NCBI RefSeq assembly: GCF_004614165.1
Contig: NZ_SPVG01000180.1
Span: forward strand, 44,792 to 108,791
Origin: Duganella callida
GTDB taxonomy: Bacteria; Pseudomonadota; Gammaproteobacteria; Burkholderiales; Burkholderiaceae_D
Length of the DNA stretch: 64,000 bases
Direction of reading: 5' to 3'
A program made the position numbers and the translations under genes. Of this stretch, positions 43,848 through 53,137 are shown piece after piece. The notes under the pieces are model-generated. The model ran no database searches. It was given only the letters and a program-made list of their open reading frames with translations, and was not told the origin of the DNA. Within the stretch, counting starts at the first letter, position 1. Each line of letters opens with the position of its first letter.

Positions 43848-46490
43848 ATGAGCGCAACCCCTCCCGAAAAATTGACCCCCATGATGCAGCAATACATGGC
43901 GATCAAGAACCAGCATCCCGACATGCTGGTGTTCTATCGCATGGGCGACTTCTACGAGCTGTTCTTCGACGACGCCGAAAAGGCCTCGCGCCTGCTCGGC
44001 ATCACGTTGACGGCGCGCGGCTCGTCGGGCGGGCAGCCGATCAAGATGGCCGGCGTGCCGTTCCACTCGCTGGAGGGCTATCTGGCCAAGCTGGTCAAGA
44101 TCGGCGAGTCGTGCGCGATCTGCGAGCAGATCGGCGATCCGGCCACGAGCAAGGGGCCGGTCGAGCGCAAGGTGATGCGCGTGGTCACGCCGGGCACGCT
44201 GACCGATGCCGACCTGCTGCCGGAAAAGGCCGAGCGCCCGCTGCTGGCGCTGTGCGTGATCGTGCAGCGCAAGGTGGCCACCGCCGGCCTGGCCTGGCTG
44301 TCGCTGGCGTCCGGCGCGCTGCGCCTGATGGAGTTCTCGGGCGACACCCACACCGTCAACACGCGCATGCAGCAGGAGCTGGAGCGCATCGCCCCGGCCG
44401 AGCTGCTGCGCGGCGATACCGGCGACCTGTTCGAGGAATACACGGCCTGCCACGTCAACCGCGTGCCGGAATGGCATTTCGATGTGGTCAGCGGCCACAA
44501 GGCGCTGCTCGATCAACTGAGCGTCGCCACGCTGACCGGCTTCGGCGCCGACGGCCTGGGCGCGGCGTTCGGCGCGGCCGGCGCGCTGCTGCGCTATGCG
44601 CAATCGACGCAGGGCCGCGGCCTGCAGCACGTGCGCACGCTGACCACCGAAACGGAAAATGAATTCATCGGCCTCGATGCCGCCACCCGCCGCAACCTGG
44701 AGCTGACCGAAACCATCCGCGGCCAGGAGTCGCCGACGCTGTTTTCGCTGCTCGACCACTGCCGCACCGCCATGGGCTCGCGTCTGCTGCGCCACTGGCT
44801 GCATCACGCGCGCCGCGATCAGAACCTGGCCCGCTCGCGCCACCAGGCCATCGCCGCGCTGGCGCAGGCCGACGCCACCGGCTCGCTGTCGCACACGCTG
44901 GCGCAGGTGCCGGACATCGAACGCATCACCACCCGCATCGCCCTGCTGTCGGCGCGGCCGCGCGACCTGGCCAGCCTGCGCGACGGCCTGACCCAGTTGC
45001 CGGCCCTGCGCCACGGCATGCAGCGCGCGCTGACGGACCCGGAGGGCCTGCTGGCCGGCCTCCACGCCGACCTGGCCACGCCGGCCGCCTGCCTGGACCT
45101 GCTGCAGCGCGCGGTGATGGCGGAACCGGCCACCATGGTGCGCGACGGCGGCGTGATCGCGCGCGGCTTCGACGCCGAACTCGATGAGCTGCGCGGCCTG
45201 TCGGAAAACGCCGGCCAGTTCCTGGTCGATCTGGAGACGCGCGAACGCGCGCGCACCGGCATCGCCAACCTGCGCGTCGAGTACAACAAGGTGCACGGCT
45301 TCTACATCGAGGTCACCAACGGCCAGGCCGACAAGGTGCCTGACGACTACCGCCGCCGCCAGACCCTGAAGAACTGCGAGCGTTACATCACGCCGGAACT
45401 CAAGGCCTTCGAGGACAAGGCGCTGTCGGCGCAAGACCGCGCGCTGGCGCGCGAGAAGATGCTGTACGACCAGTTGCTGGGCGACCTGGCGCCGTACATC
45501 GGCACGCTGCAGTCCATCGCCCGCGCGCTGGCGCAGCTGGACACGCTGACCGCGCTGACCGACCACGCGCTGCGCCACAACTGGTGCGCGCCGGAGCTGG
45601 TGGCCACGCCCTGCATCAACATCAAGGAAGGCCGCCACCCGGTGGTGGAAAACCAGATCGAGCGCTTCATCGCCAACGACTGCCGCTTCGTCGACGAGCG
45701 CCGCCTGCTGCTGATCACCGGCCCCAACATGGGCGGTAAATCGACCTTCATGCGCCAGGTGGCGCTGATCACGCTGCTGGCCTACATGGGCAGCTATGTG
45801 CCGGCGCAGAGCGTGACCATCGGCCCGATCGACCGCATCTTCACCCGCATCGGCGCCACCGACGATCTGGCGGGCGGCCGCTCGACCTTCATGGTGGAGA
45901 TGACCGAGGCGGCCGCCATCCTCAACGGCGCCACCGAGCATTCGCTGGTGCTGATGGATGAAATCGGCCGCGGCACCTCGACCTTCGACGGCCTGGCGCT
46001 GGCCTGGGCCATCGCGCGCCACCTGATCGAGACCAGCCGCAGCTTCTCGCTGTTCGCCACCCACTATTTCGAACTGACGCAGCTGCCGGACAGCCATCCG
46101 AGCGCCGCCAACGTGCACCTGTCGGCGGTGGAGCACAAGGACACCATCGTGTTCCTGCACGCGGTGCAGGACGGCCCGGCCTCGCAGAGCTACGGCCTGC
46201 AGGTGGCGCAACTGGCCGGCGTGCCGCAGCCGGTGATCAAGGCCGCGCGCAAGCACCTGGCGCGGCTGGAGGCGCAGGCGCTGGACGCGACGCCGCAGCT
46301 GGACCTGTTCGCGGCGCCGTCGGTGGACGCCAACGACGAGGAAATCGCCAGCGCACCGGTCGCCGTGAGTCCGGCCATGCAGGAGCTGCTGGCCGCGCTG
46401 GACGAGGTCGATCCCGACGCGCTGACCCCGCGCGAGGCGCTGGACCGGCTGTACCAGCTGAAGCGCCTGACGGCGGCCGCGCAGGCATGA
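43848..46490 (+). CDS. mutS: DNA mismatch repair protein MutS
   Basis: The product has 880 residues. The mismatch-recognition Phe and Glu lie in [11 protein letters not shown] (about 30-40). The ATPase domain has Walker [11 protein letters not shown] (about 624-633), a Walker B/D-loop region [16 protein letters not shown] (about 701-716) and the ATHYFEL His motif. MutS binds mispairs and recruits MutL. The C-terminal tail (about 850-880) should mediate tetramerisation. The next gene starts within its stop codon. Confidence 0.98.
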   Translation: MSATPPEKLTPMMQQYMAIKNQHPDMLVFYRMGDFYELFFDDAEKASRLLGITLTARGSSGGQPIKMAGVPFHSLEGYLAKLVKIGESCAICEQIGDPATSKGPVERKVMRVVTPGTLTDADLLPEKAERPLLALCVIVQRKVATAGLAWLSLASGALRLMEFSGDTHTVNTRMQQELERIAPAELLRGDTGDLFEEYTACHVNRVPEWHFDVVSGHKALLDQLSVATLTGFGADGLGAAFGAAGALLRYAQSTQGRGLQHVRTLTTETENEFIGLDAATRRNLELTETIRGQESPTLFSLLDHCRTAMGSRLLRHWLHHARRDQNLARSRHQAIAALAQADATGSLSHTLAQVPDIERITTRIALLSARPRDLASLRDGLTQLPALRHGMQRALTDPEGLLAGLHADLATPAACLDLLQRAVMAEPATMVRDGGVIARGFDAELDELRGLSENAGQFLVDLETRERARTGIANLRVEYNKVHGFYIEVTNGQADKVPDDYRRRQTLKNCERYITPELKAFEDKALSAQDRALAREKMLYDQLLGDLAPYIGTLQSIARALAQLDTLTALTDHALRHNWCAPELVATPCINIKEGRHPVVENQIERFIANDCRFVDERRLLLITGPNMGGKSTFMRQVALITLLAYMGSYVPAQSVTIGPIDRIFTRIGATDDLAGGRSTFMVEMTEAAAILNGATEHSLVLMDEIGRGTSTFDGLALAWAIARHLIETSRSFSLFATHYFELTQLPDSHPSAANVHLSAVEHKDTIVFLHAVQDGPASQSYGLQVAQLAGVPQPVIKAARKHLARLEAQALDATPQLDLFAAPSVDANDEEIASAPVAVSPAMQELLAALDEVDPDALTPREALDRLYQLKRLTAAAQA

Positions 46491-47425
46491 GGGGCGCGCC
46501 GCGCAGCCGCCATGCGCTGGCCATCGCCATGATGGCGGCAGCGACGGTTGCGCACGCGCAGGCCGCGTTTCAGTTCAGCGTGATCGGCCATCCGCTACAG
46601 CAAGGCCGCGACGAGGCGGCGCTCAGGCGCGCGATCGCCGACGCGGCCCAGGGTGCGCCGGCGTTCGTGGTCGCCACCGGCATCAAGGCCGCGTCGGAGC
46701 CATGCAGCGACAAGCTGTATGCGCAGCGGCGCGCGCTGCTCAACGAATCGGCCGCGCCGATGATCGTGTCGCTGGCCGGCAGCGACTGGGCGGCCTGCCT
46801 GAATTCCGCCGGCCGTTCCAACGCCATCGAGCGTCTGAACCGGCTGCGCGAAGTGTTTTACGTCGATGGCGAATCGCTGGGCGCGCGCCGCATCCAGGTC
46901 ACGCGGCTGTCCTCCAGCGCCAAGTTCCGCAGCTACGCCGAGAACATGCACTGGGAGTACAACAAGGTGCTGTTCGCCACCATCAATCTGCCGGCGAACA
47001 ATAACCACTACCTGCCGGCCGCGGGCCGCAACAGCGAATACGAGGACCGGCTGGTGGCCAACCGCGCCTGGCTGCACCGCCTGTTCACGCTGGCCGAACG
47101 CCAGAAGATGCACGGCCTGGTGCTGTTCTCGGAAGGCGACGCCAGGGTCACGGTGGACGAGGGCTTCTCGCTGCTGTCCAGCTTCAGCGCGAAACAGGAC
47201 GGCTTTGCCGAGGTGCGCAAGCAGATCCGCGCGCTGGCGGAAAAATATCAGGGGAAGGTGTTGCTGGTCGATGCCCAGCCGGCCGCCGCCAATGCGGCGG
47301 GAGCGGAACCGGCCATCCAGTGGCGCGGCAACCTGGGGCATCTGAACATGGCCGCGGAGTGGGCCGAGGTGCGCGTGACGCCGGGCGCGGCCGCCCTGTT
47401 CTCTCTCAAGGGCGGCAGCGACTAG
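46487..47425 (+). CDS. Exported hypothetical protein (metallophosphatase-like)
   Basis: The product has 312 residues and starts within the mutS stop (ATGA), so it is translationally coupled. A signal peptide ends near AHAQA (about residue 25). The body ([21 protein letters not shown], then [16 protein letters not shown] and [10 protein letters not shown]) resembles the layout of calcineurin-like phosphoesterases. The usual metal-binding D-x-H and GNHD motifs are not preserved. It is probably periplasmic; the function is unknown. Confidence 0.65.
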   Translation: MRGAPRSRHALAIAMMAAATVAHAQAAFQFSVIGHPLQQGRDEAALRRAIADAAQGAPAFVVATGIKAASEPCSDKLYAQRRALLNESAAPMIVSLAGSDWAACLNSAGRSNAIERLNRLREVFYVDGESLGARRIQVTRLSSSAKFRSYAENMHWEYNKVLFATINLPANNNHYLPAAGRNSEYEDRLVANRAWLHRLFTLAERQKMHGLVLFSEGDARVTVDEGFSLLSSFSAKQDGFAEVRKQIRALAEKYQGKVLLVDAQPAAANAAGAEPAIQWRGNLGHLNMAAEWAEVRVTPGAAALFSLKGGSD

Positions 47426-47432
47426 CGCGGGC

Positions 47433-47975
47433 TTAGTGAATCGGGTGGATGGCGACGTGATCGCCCTCTTCGCCTTCATCGTCGTCATCGTGGTGATGAC
47501 CGTGGGCGCCGTGCACGTGGCCATGGGCGATTTCCTCTTCGGTGGCTTCACGCACGTCCACCACGTTCAGCGAAAAGCGCAGCGCCATGCCGGCCAGCGG
47601 GTGATTGCCGTCCAGGACCACCTTGTCGTCCGCGATGTCGGTCACGGTGAAGATCATGGCTTCCTCTTCGCCGGCTTCGCCGTCGGGCATGCCTTCGAAC
47701 TGCATACCGACTTCCAGCGGCTCCGGCAGGCGGTTGCGCGGTTCCACTTTCACCAGCGCGGCGTCGTAGTCGCCGAACGCGTCTTCCGGCTCGATCTGGA
47801 TGATGGAGGAGTAACCGACGTCCTTGCCGTCCAGTTCTTCTTCGATTTTCGGCAGCGTATTCTCATAGCCACCGTGCAGGTAGACCATGGGCTGGCGGCC
47901 GTCTTCGATCAGATTGTCCTGGGCATCGGACAGTTTGTAGTTAACAGTCACGACTGTGTTCTTGGCAATCTTCAT
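47433..47975 (-). CDS. slyD: FKBP-type peptidyl-prolyl isomerase SlyD
   Basis: The ATG at 47975, with GAAAGGA upstream, gives 180 residues. The split FKBP domain (MKIAKNTVVTVNYKLSD; QPMVYLHGG; NHPLAGMALRFSLNVVDVREAT) flanks an insert-in-flap chaperone domain (about 70-120). The C-terminus is His/Asp/Glu-rich (HGHVHGAHGHHHDDDDE), a metal-binding tail as in SlyD, used for nickel handling. It is convergent with the mutS-coupled gene, with a gap of only 7 bases. Confidence 0.92.
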   Translation of the reverse strand: MKIAKNTVVTVNYKLSDAQDNLIEDGRQPMVYLHGGYENTLPKIEEELDGKDVGYSSIIQIEPEDAFGDYDAALVKVEPRNRLPEPLEVGMQFEGMPDGEAGEEEAMIFTVTDIADDKVVLDGNHPLAGMALRFSLNVVDVREATEEEIAHGHVHGAHGHHHDDDDEGEEGDHVAIHPIH

Positions 47976-48085
47976 GGTGCGCATCCTTTCAGTAATTAGC
48001 CCCGGATTATACATTGGATCGCAAAAGCGCCGCGGCGGCCAGGGCCGGGCAAACGCGGCGCCGACGGCCCAAGTTATAATGCGGC

Positions 48086-49207
48086 ATGAACAAACTACCT
48101 CTCCTCGGCGACATCACGCCTGCGCAGTTCCTGCGCGACTACTGGCACAAGAAGCCACTTCTGATCCGCAATGCAGTCCCCGGCTTCAAGCCGCTGCTCA
48201 GCCTCGACGCGCTGGCCAAGCTGGCCGCCACCAACCACGCGGAATCGCGCCTGGTCACCGGCTTCGGCGGCGCATGGGCGATGCAGCACGGCCCGCTGGA
48301 AAGCCTGCCGGCGCGCGAGCAGCGCGAGTGGACGCTGCTGGTCCAGGGCGTCAACCTGTTCGACGCCAAGGCCGACGCGCTGCTGCGCCAGTTCCGCTTC
48401 ATTCCCGATGCCCGCCTGGACGACCTGATGGTCAGCTTCGCCACCGACGGTGGCGGCGTCGGTCCGCACTTCGATTCCTACGACGTGTTCCTGCTGCAGG
48501 CACAGGGCCAGCGCCGCTGGCGCATCGGCGCGCAGAAGGACCTGTCGCTGGTCGACGGCCTGCCGCTGAAGATCCTGGCCGACTTCCAGCCGGAAGAGGA
48601 ATTCGTGCTGAACCCGGGCGACATGCTGTACCTGCCGCCGCATTACGCCCACGACGGCGTCGCCATCGGCGACTGCCAGACCTATTCGATCGGCTTCCGT
48701 TCGCCGTCCTACCAGGAGCTGGGCGAAGCCTTCCTGCAGTTCATGGCCGATTCCATCGATCTGCCGGGCCGCTACGCCGACCCCGATCTGAAAGCCGGCG
48801 ACAAGCCGGCCGAGATCCCGCGCCAGATGCTGACCAGCCTCGCCGAGGAACTGAACAAGGTGCGCTTTACCGAAGAAGACATCACCATCTTCTTCGGCGA
48901 GTACATGTCGGAGCCCAAGCACAATGTGTTCTTCACCGGCCCGGCCAAGCCACTCACGGTCGGCAAGTTCGGCGAGGCGGTGATGAAGAAGGGGCTGTCG
49001 CTGTCGCGCAAGACGCAGATGCTCTACCGCGGCAAGCACGTGTTCATCAACGGCGAATCGTTCGGCGTCGGCAAGGCCGACAAGGCCACGCTGGAGTTGC
49101 TGGCCAATCAGCGCCGCCTGGACGGCGAACAGTTCGCCGCCGCCTCGGACGACGTGCTGGAAGCGCTGTACACCTGGTACCAGGACGGCTGGGTCGAATT
49201 AGGCTAA
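48086..49207 (+). CDS. roxA: Cupin/JmjC oxygenase, ribosomal protein L16 arginine hydroxylase type
   Basis: The product has 373 residues. The JmjC-type 2-oxoglutarate/Fe(II) motif lies in GGGVGPHFDSYDVFLLQ (HxD, about 125-141), followed by QGQRRWRIG and LYLPPHYAHDGV, which supplies the distal His. A C-terminal winged-helix-like domain follows, as in YcfD/RoxA enzymes that hydroxylate ribosomal protein L16. The start DITPAQFLRDYWHKKPLLIRNA is typical of the family. A DUF7931-type gene follows 14 bases later. Confidence 0.88.
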   Translation: MNKLPLLGDITPAQFLRDYWHKKPLLIRNAVPGFKPLLSLDALAKLAATNHAESRLVTGFGGAWAMQHGPLESLPAREQREWTLLVQGVNLFDAKADALLRQFRFIPDARLDDLMVSFATDGGGVGPHFDSYDVFLLQAQGQRRWRIGAQKDLSLVDGLPLKILADFQPEEEFVLNPGDMLYLPPHYAHDGVAIGDCQTYSIGFRSPSYQELGEAFLQFMADSIDLPGRYADPDLKAGDKPAEIPRQMLTSLAEELNKVRFTEEDITIFFGEYMSEPKHNVFFTGPAKPLTVGKFGEAVMKKGLSLSRKTQMLYRGKHVFINGESFGVGKADKATLELLANQRRLDGEQFAAASDDVLEALYTWYQDGWVELG

Positions 49208-49221
49208 ACCACGGAGGCAAG

Positions 49222-49698
49222 ATGGATCGACTGGTGGTTCCCTTCAGTACCCGGGCGGAGTTCCAGATGCATCTGGCCACTTGCCTCTCGCATGCCGAGC
49301 ACACGCTGCAGATGTTCGACCCCGATTACGACATCTGGGAGCTGGGTCACAGCGGCACCGACGCCGGCCTGCGCCGCTTCCTGCAGAACGGCGGCCGGCT
49401 GCAGCTGGCCGCGCACGAAGGCAAGCGGCTGGAACGCGACGCGCCGCGCTTCCTGCGCCTGCTGCGTGACTATGGTCACCTGATCGAAGTGCGCCGCACC
49501 AGCAAATCGCTGCGCCAGCTGACCGATTCGTTCTGCATCGCCGACCAGTTCCACATCGTCCGGCGGTTTCACGCCGATCATTTCCGTGGGGAAGCCGCAT
49601 TTAACAGCCCGCAAGACACGCGGACCAGCCTCGAACGTTTTCTTACAATTTGGTTAGAATCCGGGCCCGGTTTATTAGCAAACTCAACTGGATTGTGA
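49222..49698 (+). CDS. DUF7931-like protein
   Basis: The ATG at 49222, with GGAGG upstream, gives 158 residues. The longer open frame in this register upstream is only a shadow of the cupin gene. The sequence (VPFSTRAEFQMHLATCLSHAEHTLQMFDPDYDIWELG...GLRRFLQNGGRLQLAAHEGKRLERDAPRFLRLLRDYGHLIEVRRT) has a phospholipase-D-like alternating strand/helix layout without HKD catalytic motifs. It is likely cotranscribed with the cupin gene; the role is unknown. Confidence 0.7.
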   Translation: MDRLVVPFSTRAEFQMHLATCLSHAEHTLQMFDPDYDIWELGHSGTDAGLRRFLQNGGRLQLAAHEGKRLERDAPRFLRLLRDYGHLIEVRRTSKSLRQLTDSFCIADQFHIVRRFHADHFRGEAAFNSPQDTRTSLERFLTIWLESGPGLLANSTGL

Positions 49699-49996
49699 GC
49701 CAGTTAAGAGTAGAATGCTTCTGTTCGCTGCGAACACTGGTAGGTACGCCGCAAAAGCCGCGCGCCGAGTCGAAAACTAAATGTTGCGATAACGCAAAAT
49801 AGTTGAGTGTTAGGCTTGTGGAACTATTGCGATGCACTAAAAATCGCTATAATATTCGGCTAGGAAGTTTCCGTTGTCTGGTTAGCACCTTTTAAAAGAG
49901 GTGATCAAGCCTGCGAAGATGACCTAATGAGCGATAATTACCGGTAATTATTAATCGCAACACTGTGTTTAATTTTGAATTAACTAAGGAAAATCC
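49699..49996 (+). promoter_or_regulatory. Promoter and structured leader of the Ala/Pro-rich lipoprotein gene
   Basis: A perfect TATAAT lies at 49848-49853, with TTGCGA 15 bases upstream as a weak -35. The transcript would carry a leader of about 135 bases. The leader holds a CACCTTTTAAAAGAGGTG hairpin (about 49887-49904) and a perfect 16-base palindrome TAATTACCGGTAATTA at 49935-49950. RBS AAGGA precedes the ATG at 49997. Confidence 0.55.
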
Positions 49997-50233
49997 ATGA
50001 AAAAATCCCTGCTGATCGCCTCCCTGCTGGCTGTTGCTCTGGCTGCTTGCTCGAAGAAAGAAGAAGCGCCTGCTCCAGCACCAGCTCCAGTAGCCGCTCC
50101 AGAAGCTGCTGCCCCAGCACCAGCTCCAGCACCAGCTCCAGCAGCTGACGCTGCTGCTCCAGCCGCTGCTACCCCAGCCGCTTCGGACGCTGCCGCTGCT
50201 CCAGCCGCTGCTGCTCCAGCTGCTTCGAAGTAA
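49997..50233 (+). CDS. Small Ala/Pro-rich lipoprotein
   Basis: The product has 78 residues. The signal MKKSLLIASLLAVALAACSKKEE gives an LAAC lipobox with Cys at residue 18. The rest is almost entirely Ala and Pro (repeated AP) with a Lys/Glu start, so it is probably an extended envelope spacer. Codons are strongly biased to GCT and CCA, unlike the GCG/GCC/CCG-rich neighbours, which suggests very high expression. A strong terminator follows. Confidence 0.8.
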   Translation: MKKSLLIASLLAVALAACSKKEEAPAPAPAPVAAPEAAAPAPAPAPAPAADAAAPAAATPAASDAAAAPAAAAPAASK

Positions 50234-50248
50234 TATCAGCTTGAGAAA

Positions 50249-50276
50249 AAAACCGGCTTGCGAGCCGGTTTTTTTT
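50249..50276 (+). terminator. Rho-independent terminator of the lipoprotein gene
   Basis: AACCGGCT (50251-50258), loop TGCG, and AGCCGGTT (50263-50270) form the stem, followed by eight T in a row with the stem's last bases. A-rich sequence precedes it, so it may work in both directions. Confidence 0.85.
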
Positions 50277-50310
50277 CGCCTGAAACTTTTAAAAGTTTTG
50301 ATGCGATAAA

Positions 50311-50337
50311 AAAAACCGGCTTGCGCCGGTTTTTTTA
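50311..50337 (-). terminator. Rho-independent terminator of bamC
   Basis: AAAACCGGC, loop TTGC, and GCCGGTTTT form a stem bordered by A-tracts and T-tracts on the two sides. It lies directly after the bamC stop on the minus strand and is bidirectional in form. Confidence 0.75.
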
Positions 50338-51528
50338 TTATTTCAACTGCTCGTGCAGCAGGGTCAGGATTTTCTCACCGACCGCTGAGGTTTCCGGCTT
50401 GCCCGCATTGCTCAATACCTTGACGATACTGGCATTGCCCTCGGCCGCCTTGACGGAGATCCGGTAGCGCTGCGCTTCCTTCTCTTCTTCCGACGACGAG
50501 CCCCAGCTGAACAGCTTGCTGAAGAAGCCCTTGGACTCGGCCGCATCGTCGATGTAGCGCACGAAGTACATGCCCTGGGTACGGTCGCGGTCTTCCACCG
50601 TGAAGCCGGCGCGGTCCAGCGCCAGGCCGACACGGCGCCAGGCGCGGTCGAAGCCCTCGTCCACCTGCACCGCGCGCTCGGCGCCGCTGCCCACCAGCGA
50701 GGCGTGCTGCGGCTGCACGATGGCGCTGTCGACAGCGGTCTTGGCGCCGGCCAGCTGCTCGCCGCCGTTGCCCAGCTTGTTCATCAGGCGCGCCAGGAAT
50801 TCCGCCTCCAGGCCCGGATCGTTAGGACGCGGCATCCACTTGGTGGTTTCCTTTTCCGAGCCGGTGGCCACTTCCTGCACGCCGCGGTGGCTGATGTAGA
50901 TCTCGCTGGCGCCATCGGCGCGGCGCTCGATGCGGGTGCGGAACTTGTCGCGCTCGCCGCTCGAATACACCGAGTCGAACACCTTGCCGATGGTGTTGCG
51001 GATGAAGTCTTGCGGGATCTTGGCGCGGTTCTCGTTCCACTCGGTTTCCATGATGCCGGCCGCCGGCAGTTCCTGCGACAGCGTGAAGCCGGAATCTTCC
51101 CAGAACTTGGTCAGTTGCGGCCACAGCTGTTCAGGGGTCTGCTTGACCACCAGCCAGCGCTGGTTGCCGTCGCGCTCGACCTTGATGTCGTTCAGCGTGG
51201 TCTGCACCACGGTGCCGGCCGGCGGCTGGCCGGCCACCACCACTGCGGTGCTGTTCAGGGCGCCGGACTGGGCCGCCTTGGAGGCGTTGTAGCCGGACGC
51301 GGTGGCGATGCCGTTGTTCGAATCCGGCAGCGAGTAACGGTTGTCTTTCTGCAGCTGGGTCAGGTCCGGCGGGACGTCCAGCGTGCTGGCCTTCTTGGCC
51401 GACTTGTAGTCGACCTTGTCGTTGCCGATTACCGAGCTGATCATGCCGCAACCGGTCAGGCTGGTCATCAAGGCGCCAACCACCAGCGCGCGCTGCGAGG
51501 AAATAAAAGCTGTCTTGCGATTAGTCAT
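50338..51528 (-). CDS. bamC: Outer-membrane assembly lipoprotein BamC
   Basis: The ATG at 51528 gives 396 residues. A lipoprotein signal (VVGALMTSLTGCGMISSV) anchors it by Cys near residue 27. The unstructured N-terminal lasso region (STLDVPPDLTQLQKDNRYSLPD) that contacts BamD is clear. Two helix-grip domains follow (about 110-225 and 295-390). It is part of the BAM complex that inserts beta-barrel proteins. It lies downstream of dapA, a gene order typical of proteobacteria. Confidence 0.93.
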   Translation of the reverse strand: MTNRKTAFISSQRALVVGALMTSLTGCGMISSVIGNDKVDYKSAKKASTLDVPPDLTQLQKDNRYSLPDSNNGIATASGYNASKAAQSGALNSTAVVVAGQPPAGTVVQTTLNDIKVERDGNQRWLVVKQTPEQLWPQLTKFWEDSGFTLSQELPAAGIMETEWNENRAKIPQDFIRNTIGKVFDSVYSSGERDKFRTRIERRADGASEIYISHRGVQEVATGSEKETTKWMPRPNDPGLEAEFLARLMNKLGNGGEQLAGAKTAVDSAIVQPQHASLVGSGAERAVQVDEGFDRAWRRVGLALDRAGFTVEDRDRTQGMYFVRYIDDAAESKGFFSKLFSWGSSSEEEKEAQRYRISVKAAEGNASIVKVLSNAGKPETSAVGEKILTLLHEQLK

Positions 51529-51609
51529 GTCGTTACTGTTTAAGAAGCTGAAGTGCAGCAAAATGTGATCCGAGTCCAGGTCGGGACGTGTGCTCGATCG
51601 CGTTGGGGG

Positions 51610-52485
51610 TTACAGGACGCCGGCTTCGCGCAGGGCCGAGCGGACGGTGTCGTGGTAGTCCTCGCCCAGTTGCACCAGCGGCAGGCGGATACCGGCCGGC
51701 ATCTTGCCCATTTCCGCCAGCGCCCACTTGACCGGCACCGGGTTGGGTTCCACGAACAGTTTCTGGTGCAGCGGGAAGACCTTATTGTTCAGCTCGACCG
51801 CCCTGGCGATGTCGCCGGCGATCGCCGCCTTGCACATCTCGGCCATGGCGCGCGGCGCCACGTTGGCGGTCACCGAGATATTGCCGGCGCCGCCGGCCAG
51901 CATCAGCGCCATCGCGGTCGGATCGTCGCCGGAATACACGGCGAACTCCTTCGGCGCCAGGCGCAGCAGGTCGTAGCCGCGGCCGATGTTGCCGGTGGCA
52001 TCCTTCACGCCGACGATGTTGCTGATCTGCGCCAGGCGCAGGATGGTGTCGTTGCTCATGTCCGCCACGGTGCGGCCCGGGACGTTGTACAGGATCACCG
52101 GCAAGTCCACCGCCTCGGCGATGGCCTTGAAGTGCTGGTACATGCCTTCCTGGGTCGGACGGTTATAGTAAGGAACCACTTGCAGCGTGGCGTCGGCGCC
52201 CGCTTCCTTGGCGTAGGTGGTCAGCTTGATCGCCTCGGCGGTCGAATTGGCGCCGGCGCCGGCGATCACCGGGATGCGGCCGGCCACCTTGCTGACGGTC
52301 GCCTTGATCAGTGCGCAATGCTCTTCCACGCTCACCGTGGCCGATTCACCGGTGGTGCCGGCGATGACGATGCTGTCCGTGCCCTCGGCGATGTGCCAGT
52401 CGATCAGCTGATTCAAACCCTCGAAGTCCAGACTGCCGTCTGCGTGCATCGGGGTGACGATTGCTACGATGCTGCCCTTAATCAT
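51610..52485 (-). CDS. dapA: 4-hydroxy-tetrahydrodipicolinate synthase
   Basis: The product has 291 residues forming a TIM barrel. Family motifs are [10 protein letters not shown] (about 43-52), the Tyr in [17 protein letters not shown] and the Schiff-base Lys in [10 protein letters not shown] (about 157-166). It condenses pyruvate and aspartate semialdehyde, the first step towards lysine and diaminopimelate. It is upstream of bamC on the same strand, with 81 bases between. Confidence 0.97.
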   Translation of the reverse strand: MIKGSIVAIVTPMHADGSLDFEGLNQLIDWHIAEGTDSIVIAGTTGESATVSVEEHCALIKATVSKVAGRIPVIAGAGANSTAEAIKLTTYAKEAGADATLQVVPYYNRPTQEGMYQHFKAIAEAVDLPVILYNVPGRTVADMSNDTILRLAQISNIVGVKDATGNIGRGYDLLRLAPKEFAVYSGDDPTAMALMLAGGAGNISVTANVAPRAMAEMCKAAIAGDIARAVELNNKVFPLHQKLFVEPNPVPVKWALAEMGKMPAGIRLPLVQLGEDYHDTVRSALREAGVL

Positions 52486-52570
52486 AGGAAACCACTGCTA
52501 AAAGTATTAAAACAACGATTGTAGTCGATAGGCCGCGCCCGTGGTGCATCCGGGGCGATAAAATCGGCGC

Positions 52571-53119
52571 TCAAAATGGCGGCAACAGCGCCGCTTCGCG
52601 CGGGAAATCAGGCTTCACCGCGCACAGACGTTGCACCATGGCAGCTTTTGGGGTGGCCGTCACGCCATCCTCGAACGCCACCACGCGCAGACCGTGGGCG
52701 CGCGCCAGTTCCAGCAGCTCGCCCGGCTGTAGCAGGAAGGCCGGATTCGACGGCTTGCCGAACTGGGCGTTGCCGTCGGCGAAGGTTTCGTAGATCAGCA
52801 CGCCGTTCGGCGCCAGGCTGGTCAGCATGTCGGCGATCAGCGGGCGGTGCAGGTAATTGGTCACCACGATGCCGGCGAAGCGGTGCGGACCGAAGGCCCA
52901 GGCCGCGCCGGCCTCCTCCAGGTCGATGCAGGAGGTGGTGATGCCGGCACCGCAGGCGGCCGCCAGCGCGGCGGGATCGCGGTCGACCGCCACCACTTCA
53001 TGCCCCAGCGCCGCCATGTGGCGCGCGTGGCGGCCGTTGCCGCAGGCCAGGTCCAGCACGGCGCCGCCGGGCACCAGCGGGGCATAGCGCTGCACCCAGG
53101 GGGAGATTTGATCGCTCAT
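52571..53119 (-). CDS. Class I SAM-dependent methyltransferase
   Basis: The product has 182 residues. The SAM-binding motif I reads AVLDLACGNGRHARHMAALG (about 20-39), followed by the acidic VVAVDRD (motif II) and GIVVTNYLHRPL. The layout resembles small TehB-like methyltransferases. The substrate is not evident. It lies 18 bases after the stop of trpS on the same strand and is probably cotranscribed. Confidence 0.87.
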   Translation of the reverse strand: MSDQISPWVQRYAPLVPGGAVLDLACGNGRHARHMAALGHEVVAVDRDPAALAAACGAGITTSCIDLEEAGAAWAFGPHRFAGIVVTNYLHRPLIADMLTSLAPNGVLIYETFADGNAQFGKPSNPAFLLQPGELLELARAHGLRVVAFEDGVTATPKAAMVQRLCAVKPDFPREAALLPPF

Positions 53120-53137
53120 GTCTTTACCTGCTTTTAC

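Noticed and set aside
43812-46256. Long open frame on the minus strand opposite mutS (814 codons)
   Set aside because: Its composition (Arg/His/Gln/Ala-rich) is the mirror of GC-rich mutS codons. No RBS or domain is visible, and mutS is certain.
47956-49221. N-terminal extension of the DUF7931-like gene frame
   Set aside because: The stretch overlaps the cupin gene in another frame and is Arg/Pro-rich nonsense. The gene starts at 49222 with a good RBS.
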